From NCBI GenBank assembly GCA_009778015.1, contig WRKS01000045.1, positions 1-5,443 of the forward strand: a stretch of 5,443 nt of DNA, read 5' to 3'. How positions within the stretch are numbered: position 1 is the first letter of the stretch; the number at the start of each line of letters is the position of its first letter. This DNA comes from Candidatus Saccharimonadota bacterium (GTDB lineage Bacteria > Patescibacteriota > Saccharimonadia > Saccharimonadales > Saccharimonadaceae). Under the pieces are notes generated by a model. That model had not been told where the DNA came from. It did not search any database and was given only the letters and a program-made list of their open reading frames with translations. This document shows positions 1-4,953 of the stretch, in pieces. The translations under genes were made by a program, and so were the position numbers.

Positions 1-696
1 CGCCCCGGCGTTAGCGCCCTGAGCGTTCTGCTCTGCCGCCGCTAACATTTGCGGGTTGACCACCGCCAGCTGCGCCGAAGTCTCCCAGCCTTGCTCGGCG
101 GCCCGTTGCAGAATCGCCGTAATCAGCGGCGTCAATTTCTCCACATAGGTTGGGTCGGTCGCATAGCCCGCCGCCTTGACCGCCGAGACATAAGCGTAAG
201 GATCAGTCACTGTCGGTTCTTGGAAAATACCATGGTTGCGGTAGCGCGGATTGTCGCGGATAAAGCGGTAGTAGCCCTCCCAGCCGGCCTCCGGCGTCTC
301 AAAATGATGCGCGTTGTTCGGGTTGCTGTCCACCGCGCCAATGCCAAAGAAATTATTGCGGTTGCGAGCAAAACTGCTGGTCCCCGCCGCGCTCTCTAGG
401 ATGCCTTGCGCCATCACGGCCTCCCACGGAATGCCGTATTGCACGCTTAGCGCCGAGGCAATGCCTTGGTATTGGTCCACAAAAGCCGCCTGGCCGGCGC
501 TTAATCCCGCCGTGCTGCTGCCGGTGGCCTGGCCAATCGCCATGTTCGCGCAAGCAATCGCCATGTCGTCCGGGTTGTAAAACAAGATCCCGGTCTCTAG
601 CCAAAGGCTCTCGTCGCGCTGCGCCATCACCATCGTCGGCGTCAACGTCAGCAAGAGCGCCGAAACCACAGCCACCCATCGTTTCAGCCGCCTCAT
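1..696 (-). CDS. Secreted GH73-family glucosaminidase (peptidoglycan hydrolase), C-terminus outside the window
   Basis: Reading the minus strand from the ATG at 696 gives 232 codons without a stop to the window edge, so the 3' end is missing. Residues 1-25 form a signal peptide: basic MRRLKR, a hydrophobic core, and a likely cleavage after V-M-A25. Residues 85-120 carry the GH73/FlgJ-type core: a segment reading MAQGILESAAG with candidate catalytic Glu at E101, then an NRNNFFGIG motif. A later YATDPTYVEKL segment (about 178-188) is also typical of the family. Such enzymes cleave the glycan strand of peptidoglycan beside N-acetylglucosamine outside the membrane. The start is supported by an AGGAG seven bases upstream. 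The ATG overlaps the stop of the large upstream gene (ATGA), implying one mRNA and coupled translation. Residues 26-70, with ILFYNPDD and a lone Cys49, precede the catalytic domain and are of unknown role. Family assignment is firm; the biological target (self wall, secretion-machine assembly, or host wall) is inference. Confidence 0.9.
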   Translation of the reverse strand, partial: MRRLKRWVAVVSALLLTLTPTMVMAQRDESLWLETGILFYNPDDMAIACANMAIGQATGSSTAGLSAGQAAFVDQYQGIASALSVQYGIPWEAVMAQGILESAAGTSSFARNRNNFFGIGAVDSNPNNAHHFETPEAGWEGYYRFIRDNPRYRNHGIFQEPTVTDPYAYVSAVKAAGYATDPTYVEKLTPLITAILQRAAEQGWETSAQLAVVNPQMLAAAEQNAQGANAGA

Positions 697-3600
697 GCCG
701 TCACTCCTGCGCTAAAGCGCCGCCGCTCTGGCAAGCGGAGCATTCCGTCTGTCGCCGAAGCATGTGGGGTGAATTGTTGCGAGTGTATAAGCGAGCAATA
801 AGAGGGAGAGCTTTGCTCCCCTAGAGCTGAGGCGATAGATGAAGGCGGAGCTTTGCGAGGTGAACCGTCCGGTGTGCAAAGTAGGGTGCCAGCGCCCTGC
901 TGCTTTGCGAATGCCAAGGTGTTTTGTGGGCCGGATGTTCTCTGTAAGATTTGCGAGTAAATATTCGGCGCACTCGCGATCAAGCTCGGCACATCCTGCG
1001 GCGTCTCCAGCATATCATTTACCCACGCCAACGTATCCACCACCAACGACTTCGGCATGCCGGTATTGCGCGCCAAAATGCCCGCCGCGCTCTGGTCTAG
1101 CGTCGGCCAAATCTCGTCCTCCAGCATCGCCACCACCGGGCTGCGCTCAAACGAGCCCATGCTCTCATATAAGTTGCTGTCCACAATATATTGGTTTAAG
1201 TAGCGGTATGTAGTATCCCATTCCGGCGTGCAGCCGTTGCAATAATTCTTGCCGTCCACCCAGCCGCTCGCCAGCGCATTACTTTGGTTAATCGCCGAAA
1301 TCATCTGCTGGATATTGCCGACGCCCGGCACCCAGCCCAGCCAAGCCGGTCCGGCGTTGCTCTCCGCCATCATAATGTTGACATCAATCACGCCCGGATC
1401 AGTTGAGCGATTGACGCCATAAACCACCATTTTGCCTAAGTCACTCTTGGGGTTGATTTTTTCCAGGCCGTTATTGTCGGTCTCCACTGTCGCGTTGACC
1501 GTTACTGACCAAGGCGTGCCATCCAAGTTCTCGCCGGTATAGGTCCGGCTGTTCGCGGTTCGCTTGCCAAACGAGCACTCGTTGCCGTCGCAGGTTGCGG
1601 CCGTTTTCCAGTATATATATGCCGGGTCAAAGTTGATGGTCGCTAGGTCGTTGCTCCGCATCGGGTAGCCAAACGGATCGCAAGCCACGGTGTGCAGCCG
1701 CCCGCCCTCGGCGTCGGTAATGCCGGCCGGGTATAATTGTGATAATTGCGGGCAATTGCCCAAGCCCTCTCTAAACTCTAAGGCGCTCGCCGCGCTCGCA
1801 TTAAATTGCCACGGCAGGCGCGACATTTGCGCCACGCTCGCCAGCCCCGTAAGGTTGCCAAATAGCGACCCGTTGCTCGCCGCAAAGCCGGACATATTAA
1901 AAGCGATGCTGCCCAAGAAAGTGTTGCGGTTGGTAATATCAAACGGGCTGCGCTCCTGCCGCTCCACCTCGGCCTGCCGCGCCAACACATTTTGCGTCTC
2001 GCGGAAATAGGCCAGCGCTCTCTCTTCGGTTGCGACCACGCCGCCGTTCGCTTGGTGGGCGCCGCCCATGTAGCGCCCGCCCACGCTGCCAATCATATTG
2101 CCAAAGTCCTCGCCGCCGACATCGGTCGCCATACTGGTTACAAAACCGCGCGCCAACATCGGCACAATCGCTCCTAAGGCTAAGCCTAACGCCGTCGCGA
2201 TCCCGGCCGAGATGGCAATATTGCTGGCCAGCCCCGCGATTAACCGGCTAACCGCAAACGCCTGCCCGCCAATCGGCACAAACGAGACAAACACCGAGAA
2301 CACTTCCGCCACCGCGCCGATAATCCCGCCGGCAATCATTGCCGTAAAACAACCCGCGACACTGCCGCCCGTTACACTCATATATCCCACCGCCTTTTCG
2401 GCGTGCCATTTCATAGCGCTTGGGTCATCCTCCGCCCTAAAGTTGCTGCCCACCAAGACATGCGTCAGTCCGGCCGATTCGGTCGCACTCCTCGGCGCCC
2501 CATTATGCAATTCATATTCGTTGCCGTTTTCGTCAAAGGCGGTGGTCACAGTTTGCTCGGTCAAAGCGTCGCCAAGAGCATGGTAGCTGTCATCGCCTTC
2601 GCCCGCCATCATTTTTTGTCCGGCCTCAAACCAAGCCGCGACTACCTGCAAACCCTTGGACATTTCAATCGCCGCAAAGACAGCCGATGCCGCGCCAACC
2701 GCCAAGAACACCGCGCAGGTCGCCGACATCGCAGCGCTAATCCCGCCGGCCCGTCCAGCGATTTGCAAGGCTCGCGCCCGAATATCCGACCCCACCGCCA
2801 CTTTAGCGGCCTCAAAATCTTGCCCCGCCTGATTTTGCGAAACCGTGTCAATCGGCTCTCCGGTCGCCGGGTCGGTTGTCCGGTCTTGGGTCGCGAGGTC
2901 AATGTTGGTTTTCGCCACCCTCTGCTCCGCCGTCGCGATCCGCGCTTGCGCCTCCCGGAAGTTGGCGTTGCCCTCCGCTCTCCCGATAAAGTCATGAAAC
3001 AAGTTGCGCGTCAAAGCGTTTTTGTTTAGAAAGAATGCCATAGCTCGGTTATACCAGCCCGATGTCCGCCCCGTTACCGCGCTTGAACCTTTATTAAAGC
3101 CGTTCCGAATGTTCGGGTGGTCGCGGACCAGCGTCGCAAACTCCGCCTCGTTGACCGCCGCTGTATTCCAGCGCATTTGACCGTTCGGTTCAAGGTTAAT
3201 CCGGCCGTTGCCGTCTAGCGCCGATTGCAAAACGACATTATCGCCGTCCAGCCTAAACCGCAAACCCTCTGCCTCCAACCCGCGGTTGAGCTGGGTAATC
3301 CGGTGCTGCGACATCGTGTTGCGTTGACTAAAAGTGTTCATCGCCGCCGTGGTGTCGGTGCCGATTGTTCGCCGAATCAAGCGCGTCCCGCGCATCTCGG
3401 CCGTGGTGCCAAACGAGTTGCGCATCCCAATCATGTTTTCAATTAAGTGAACCGGCAGCAAACTAGAGGCCGTCAACATTAAAAGCGCGATTAAGCCGGT
3501 CAACCCGCCAATCGCAAACAGCGGCTTTTTGCTCCCGCCCGAACCGCTAAACATCTTGGAAAGCCTGCCGCCACCAACCGCTCCGCCCGCTGCCGCCGCT

Positions 3601-3863
3601 CCCGCGAGACCCTTGCCCACACCGCTCTTTTTGTCTGTACTTGCAGTATATTTTGGTGTGTAGCCATTTTCCGCCACATCCGAACTACTGCTAGTTGTCT
3701 TGTCGCTAATTTTTGGCGCCGCTCGGCTCGCCGATTTCTCGGCTGCCGCAAAGTGATCCGCCGCGCCTTCCGCGCGCCTGCCGCTAATGTTCTCGGGAGA
3801 TTTGCCGGCGGCTTCCTCTCCATAGATCCCACCGTAGCCCTTATCTGGAACTTGCTTTGCCAT
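693..3863 (-). CDS. 1056-aa multi-spanning membrane protein with Cys-rich C-terminal domain; candidate type IV secretion-associated (VirB6-like) component
   Basis: I do not recognise a named family with certainty. Residues 1-112 are polar and low-complexity (Ala/Gly/Ser/Lys rich), probably cytoplasmic and disordered. A strong membrane segment lies at about 113-138, followed by a polar region to about 370 that includes a probable helical/coiled stretch near 300-325. More hydrophobic segments lie at about 375-398 and 498-572, the latter long enough for two or three helices. Residues 575-1056 form a large polar domain with eight cysteines (704, 728, 758, 763, 875, 878, 996, 1023). An even number of cysteines suggests disulfides and an extracytoplasmic location, which requires an odd number of spans. 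The N-in, central hydrophobic cluster and coupling to a GH73 hydrolase resemble Patescibacteria loci encoding type IV secretion/pilus-like machines, hence the VirB6-like suggestion, which is inference. The stop overlaps the next start by 4 bp. No Shine-Dalgarno precedes the ATG at 3863; a promoter directly upstream suggests a leaderless mRNA. Confidence 0.85.
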   Translation of the reverse strand: MAKQVPDKGYGGIYGEEAAGKSPENISGRRAEGAADHFAAAEKSASRAAPKISDKTTSSSSDVAENGYTPKYTASTDKKSGVGKGLAGAAAAGGAVGGGRLSKMFSGSGGSKKPLFAIGGLTGLIALLMLTASSLLPVHLIENMIGMRNSFGTTAEMRGTRLIRRTIGTDTTAAMNTFSQRNTMSQHRITQLNRGLEAEGLRFRLDGDNVVLQSALDGNGRINLEPNGQMRWNTAAVNEAEFATLVRDHPNIRNGFNKGSSAVTGRTSGWYNRAMAFFLNKNALTRNLFHDFIGRAEGNANFREAQARIATAEQRVAKTNIDLATQDRTTDPATGEPIDTVSQNQAGQDFEAAKVAVGSDIRARALQIAGRAGGISAAMSATCAVFLAVGAASAVFAAIEMSKGLQVVAAWFEAGQKMMAGEGDDSYHALGDALTEQTVTTAFDENGNEYELHNGAPRSATESAGLTHVLVGSNFRAEDDPSAMKWHAEKAVGYMSVTGGSVAGCFTAMIAGGIIGAVAEVFSVFVSFVPIGGQAFAVSRLIAGLASNIAISAGIATALGLALGAIVPMLARGFVTSMATDVGGEDFGNMIGSVGGRYMGGAHQANGGVVATEERALAYFRETQNVLARQAEVERQERSPFDITNRNTFLGSIAFNMSGFAASNGSLFGNLTGLASVAQMSRLPWQFNASAASALEFREGLGNCPQLSQLYPAGITDAEGGRLHTVACDPFGYPMRSNDLATINFDPAYIYWKTAATCDGNECSFGKRTANSRTYTGENLDGTPWSVTVNATVETDNNGLEKINPKSDLGKMVVYGVNRSTDPGVIDVNIMMAESNAGPAWLGWVPGVGNIQQMISAINQSNALASGWVDGKNYCNGCTPEWDTTYRYLNQYIVDSNLYESMGSFERSPVVAMLEDEIWPTLDQSAAGILARNTGMPKSLVVDTLAWVNDMLETPQDVPSLIASAPNIYSQILQRTSGPQNTLAFAKQQGAGTLLCTPDGSPRKAPPSSIASALGEQSSPSYCSLIHSQQFTPHASATDGMLRLPERRRFSAGVTA
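704..708 (-). promoter_or_regulatory. Ribosome binding site of the glucosaminidase gene
   Basis: On the minus strand AGGAG lies seven bases before the ATG at 696, inside the last codons of the large gene. It fixes the start and indicates that re-initiation or coupling at the ATGA overlap feeds the hydrolase. Just upstream (709-720) is a short perfect palindrome GCGCTTTAGCGC that could form a small hairpin before the site; whether it matters is unknown. Confidence 0.8.
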
Positions 3864-3872
3864 TTACTAGTA

Positions 3873-3901
3873 ATTATGGCACAGTTTGCCTATAAAATCA
3901 A
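3873..3901 (-). promoter_or_regulatory. Promoter of the large membrane protein / glucosaminidase operon
   Basis: Minus strand: TTGATT (3896-3901), 17-base spacer, CATAAT (3873-3878), with the TG of an extended -10 one base upstream (TGCCATAAT). Only nine bases separate the -10 from the ATG at 3863, so transcription should begin within about 0-4 bases of the start codon. That agrees with the absence of a Shine-Dalgarno. The -35 lies in the tail of the preceding terminator. Confidence 0.6.
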
Positions 3902-3921
3902 GCACCCCATGCGGAGTGCTT
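3886..3921 (-). terminator. Rho-independent-type terminator after the lipoprotein gene
   Basis: On the minus strand AAGCACTCC and GGGGTGCTT pair over nine base pairs (one U-G) around a GCAT tetraloop (3900-3921). The tail reads GATTTTAT, a moderate U tract. It lies about 40 bases past the lipoprotein stop. The pairing is better on the minus strand (U-G) than on the plus strand (A-C mismatch), which supports the orientation. The U tract is interrupted, so termination may be partial, allowing some readthrough into the large gene. Confidence 0.65.
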
Positions 3922-3961
3922 ATCTGATTATGTCGTGCTTGCGTCGCTTATATAATGCAGC

Positions 3962-4579
3962 TTACCTAATGCTAAAGCTTTCGGCCCAGGCGCGTGCGGT
4001 TTCCACGCTCTCACCGGCGTTGGCCATCAGGTCCCTCAGGAAGTCGGCGAGCCCTTGGGTGTAGCCGTTTTCGGCTGCCGCAATCACCATCGCGTGGCTT
4101 TCCGACCGCTCAAAGTTGATATAGAAGCTTGGCGTCTCCAGCCCACCGACAAAATCAATCCCCATCACGTTGACTGTCGCGCTGTAATAATATGTGTCGT
4201 CTTGCTCCTTAAACATCTCGCCCGCTTCCACCACAATCGTCAGGTGCTCACTGTCATAGATCGCCCCATGCATGTCAAGTAGCGGCTGCGCCATCTTGAA
4301 CCCGCCCGGCAGATTATCCGAGAACTCGTAGAACGCCACCGAATCAATCGCCTTCTGGTTGCTATCCGGCGGCGAAATATCCTCCATCGGCGGCGCGTTA
4401 TACTCAGGTTGCGCCGTCGGCCCACTCGGTGCGCTCTCCGGCACGCTGGCCGTCGCCCCGCCCTCCGCTGCACTAGTCGTCGGCCCACTGGTCGCAGTTG
4501 CCCGCGCCCCGTCCGTCGTGCAGGACGCCAACGCCACCGCGCCCAGAATCAACAACATAACAGCAAAAAGTCTCTTCAT
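3962..4579 (-). CDS. Putative surface lipoprotein of unknown function, 205 aa
   Basis: The N-terminus (MKRLF, hydrophobic core, then L17-A18-S19-C20) is a clear type II signal peptide with lipobox. The mature protein should start at lipid-modified Cys20 and stay membrane-anchored on the outer face. Residues 21-75 are a Thr/Ser/Ala/Pro/Gly-rich linker of low complexity. Residues 76-205 form a compact domain with alternating hydrophobic strands (for example LTIVVEAGEMF near 113-123 and YYYSATVNVMGIDFVGG near 130-146) and a helical end rich in Ala and Glu. I recognise no enzyme motif; there is no other Cys. AAGGGGGG six bases before the ATG serves as ribosome binding site. The gene has its own promoter and terminator and lies 98 bases upstream of the large membrane-protein gene on the same strand. 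A role in the same envelope structure is possible but unproven. Confidence 0.85.
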   Translation of the reverse strand: MKRLFAVMLLILGAVALASCTTDGARATATSGPTTSAAEGGATASVPESAPSGPTAQPEYNAPPMEDISPPDSNQKAIDSVAFYEFSDNLPGGFKMAQPLLDMHGAIYDSEHLTIVVEAGEMFKEQDDTYYYSATVNVMGIDFVGGLETPSFYINFERSESHAMVIAAAENGYTQGLADFLRDLMANAGESVETARAWAESFSIR

Positions 4580-4585
4580 TACAAA

Positions 4586-4593
4586 CCCCCCTT
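4586..4593 (-). promoter_or_regulatory. Ribosome binding site of the lipoprotein gene
   Basis: Minus strand AAGGGGGG with six bases to the ATG at 4579. It is G-rich rather than a canonical AGGAGG but well placed. It supports this start. Confidence 0.6.
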
Positions 4594-4616
4594 ACATAAT
4601 CATTTTTAGAGTCCGC

Positions 4617-4633
4617 CCTGAGGCGAGCTCAGG
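4617..4633 (-). other. Hairpin in the 5' untranslated region of the lipoprotein mRNA
   Basis: Minus strand CCTGAG, loop CTCGC, CTCAGG: a perfect six-base-pair stem between the predicted transcription start (about 4639) and the ribosome binding site. It could stabilise the mRNA or be a protein target. There is no U tract after it, so it is not a terminator. Confidence 0.45.
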
Positions 4634-4645
4634 TTAATCTCCCAT

Positions 4646-4674
4646 ATTATATAATAATTAGTATCAAAAAGCAA
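4646..4674 (-). promoter_or_regulatory. Promoter of the lipoprotein gene
   Basis: Minus strand: TATAAT (4646-4651) is a perfect -10, with TTGCTT (4669-4674) 17 bases upstream as a weak -35 and an A/T-rich spacer. The predicted start near 4639 leaves a leader of about 60 bases. The -35 coincides with the U tract of the terminator that follows the tRNA gene. Confidence 0.6.
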
Positions 4675-4691
4675 TACACCCTCTCGGGTGC
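4666..4691 (-). terminator. Terminator downstream of tRNA-Arg
   Basis: Minus strand GCACCC, GAGA tetraloop, GGGTGT: a six-base-pair stem with one terminal G-U (4676-4691), then ATTGC and five T (4666-4670). The tetraloop is of the stable GNRA type. It sits about 43 bases after the tRNA 3' end. The stem is short and the U tract starts several bases late, so efficiency may be modest. Confidence 0.55.
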
Positions 4692-4711
4692 CTCAACTTA
4701 CCGCTGCCTAG

Positions 4712-4745
4712 GAATATGGTAGTCTGGAGAATATGGTAGTCTGGA
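4712..4745. repeat. Perfect 17-bp tandem duplication of the tRNA-Arg 3' end
   Basis: GAATATGGTAGTCTGGA occurs at 4712-4728 and again immediately at 4729-4745. The second copy holds the last bases of the T stem side, the 3' acceptor strand, discriminator and CCA of the tRNA gene plus five downstream bases. The first copy repeats all of this just beyond the tRNA. It could be a replication-slippage product or the scar of an att-type event, since tRNA 3' ends are common integration sites; no integrase is visible here. Confidence 0.9.
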
Positions 4746-4809
4746 TAGGATTTGAACCTACAACCTTATCCTTAGGACGGATCTGCTCTTCCAGTTGAGC
4801 TACCAGACC
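4734..4809 (-). tRNA. tRNA-Arg (anticodon CCT), CCA encoded
   Basis: The minus strand folds into a full 76-base cloverleaf. Acceptor GGTCTGG pairs with CCAGACT (first pair G1-U72), D stem GCTC/GAGC, anticodon stem ATCC/GGAT with a G27-A43 mismatch on top, loop GTCCTAA, five-base variable loop AGGTT, and T stem GTAGG/CCTAT with TTCAAAT loop. The anticodon is CCT, reading AGG. A20 in the D loop and C35 in the anticodon fit arginine identity, and A15-U48 forms a Levitt pair. The discriminator is A and CCA is genomically encoded. The 3' end is tandemly duplicated just downstream. Confidence 0.93.
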
Positions 4810-4817
4810 ACGCCCAT

Positions 4818-4823
4818 ATTATA
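4818..4823 (-). promoter_or_regulatory. Extended -10 promoter of tRNA-Arg
   Basis: Minus strand TGGTATAAT places a perfect TATAAT with an extended TG eight bases before the tRNA 5' end at 4809, giving a very short 5' leader. A matching -35 at 17 bases is poor; a TTGCAA exists only at 19 bases. The extended -10 may compensate. Confidence 0.6.
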
Positions 4824-4828
4824 CCACA

Positions 4829-4850
4829 TTTTGCAAAAAGTTTTGCAAAA
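4829..4850. repeat. Two identical palindromes (TTTTGCAAAA) 12 bp apart in the divergent promoter region
   Basis: TTTTGCAAAA occurs at 4829-4838 and 4841-4850, each perfectly self-complementary, with a 2-bp gap. The right copy covers the -35 of the permease promoter; the left copy lies in the spacer region of the tRNA promoter. The arrangement could be an operator for a dimeric regulator, or merely A/T-rich promoter DNA. Confidence 0.6.
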
Positions 4851-4871
4851 GCCCCACCTTTATGATATAAT
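4843..4871 (+). promoter_or_regulatory. Promoter of the nucleobase permease gene
   Basis: TTGCAA (4843-4848), exactly 17 bases, TATAAT (4866-4871). The -10 is perfect and the -35 matches four of six consensus positions. The predicted start near 4878 gives a leader of about 75 bases with secondary structure. The -35 lies within a palindrome, suggesting possible regulation. Confidence 0.75.
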
Positions 4872-4894
4872 CAGCCAAGATACACTTATTCTAA

Positions 4895-4925
4895 TGGGTG
4901 GTAAGGTGTAGAACCTTGACATCCA
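4895..4925 (+). other. Hairpin in the permease mRNA leader
   Basis: TGGGTG (4895-4900) pairs with CATCCA (4920-4925), with one G-U. After a two-by-two internal loop (GT/GA), AAGG (4903-4906) pairs with CCTT (4914-4917) around a seven-base loop. It matches no riboswitch class I can identify. The position between promoter and ribosome binding site of a nucleobase transporter makes a regulatory role possible. Confidence 0.45.
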
Positions 4926-4932
4926 AATCTTT

Positions 4933-4948
4933 TACCTAAAAGGAGGTA
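4933..4948 (+). promoter_or_regulatory. Permease ribosome binding site, potentially masked by a small stem
   Basis: AGGAGG (4941-4946) lies seven bases before the ATG at 4954, a strong Shine-Dalgarno that fixes the start. TACCT (4933-4937) is complementary to AGGTA (4944-4948) and could hide half of it. GGTAA (4900-4904), in the upstream hairpin, is complementary to TTACC (4932-4936) and could compete with this stem. The ribosome binding site is certain; the switch is a hypothesis. Confidence 0.8.
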
Positions 4949-4953
4949 GCTTT

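Noticed and set aside
353..679. 108-residue minus-strand open frame overlapping the glucosaminidase
   Set aside because: It is a frame shadow: the +1 frame over the same bases encodes a clear signal peptide and GH73 motif, while this one is Arg/Gly/His-rich without any family feature.
2403..3029. 208-residue plus-strand open frame opposite the large membrane protein
   Set aside because: It is antisense to a well-supported gene, is very Arg-rich and has no recognisable domain or ribosome binding site; typical of GC-rich antisense frames.
3951..3956. TATAAT on the plus strand near the lipoprotein stop, a possible antisense promoter
   Set aside because: No acceptable -35 exists at 16-18 bases, and transcription would run antisense to the lipoprotein gene; A/T-rich intergenic sequence explains it.
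4712..4745. CRISPR or longer repeat array
   Set aside because: Only two adjacent copies exist, with no spacer, and the unit is tRNA sequence.
4894..4911. Five-codon upstream open frame (MGGKV) in the permease leader
   Set aside because: There is no Shine-Dalgarno before it and it lies within the leader hairpin; such short frames are expected by chance.
4861..4925. Purine-riboswitch-like start (ATATAATC) before the permease
   Set aside because: The match is simply the -10 element. The conserved core pieces and closing P1 stem of the purine aptamer are absent.
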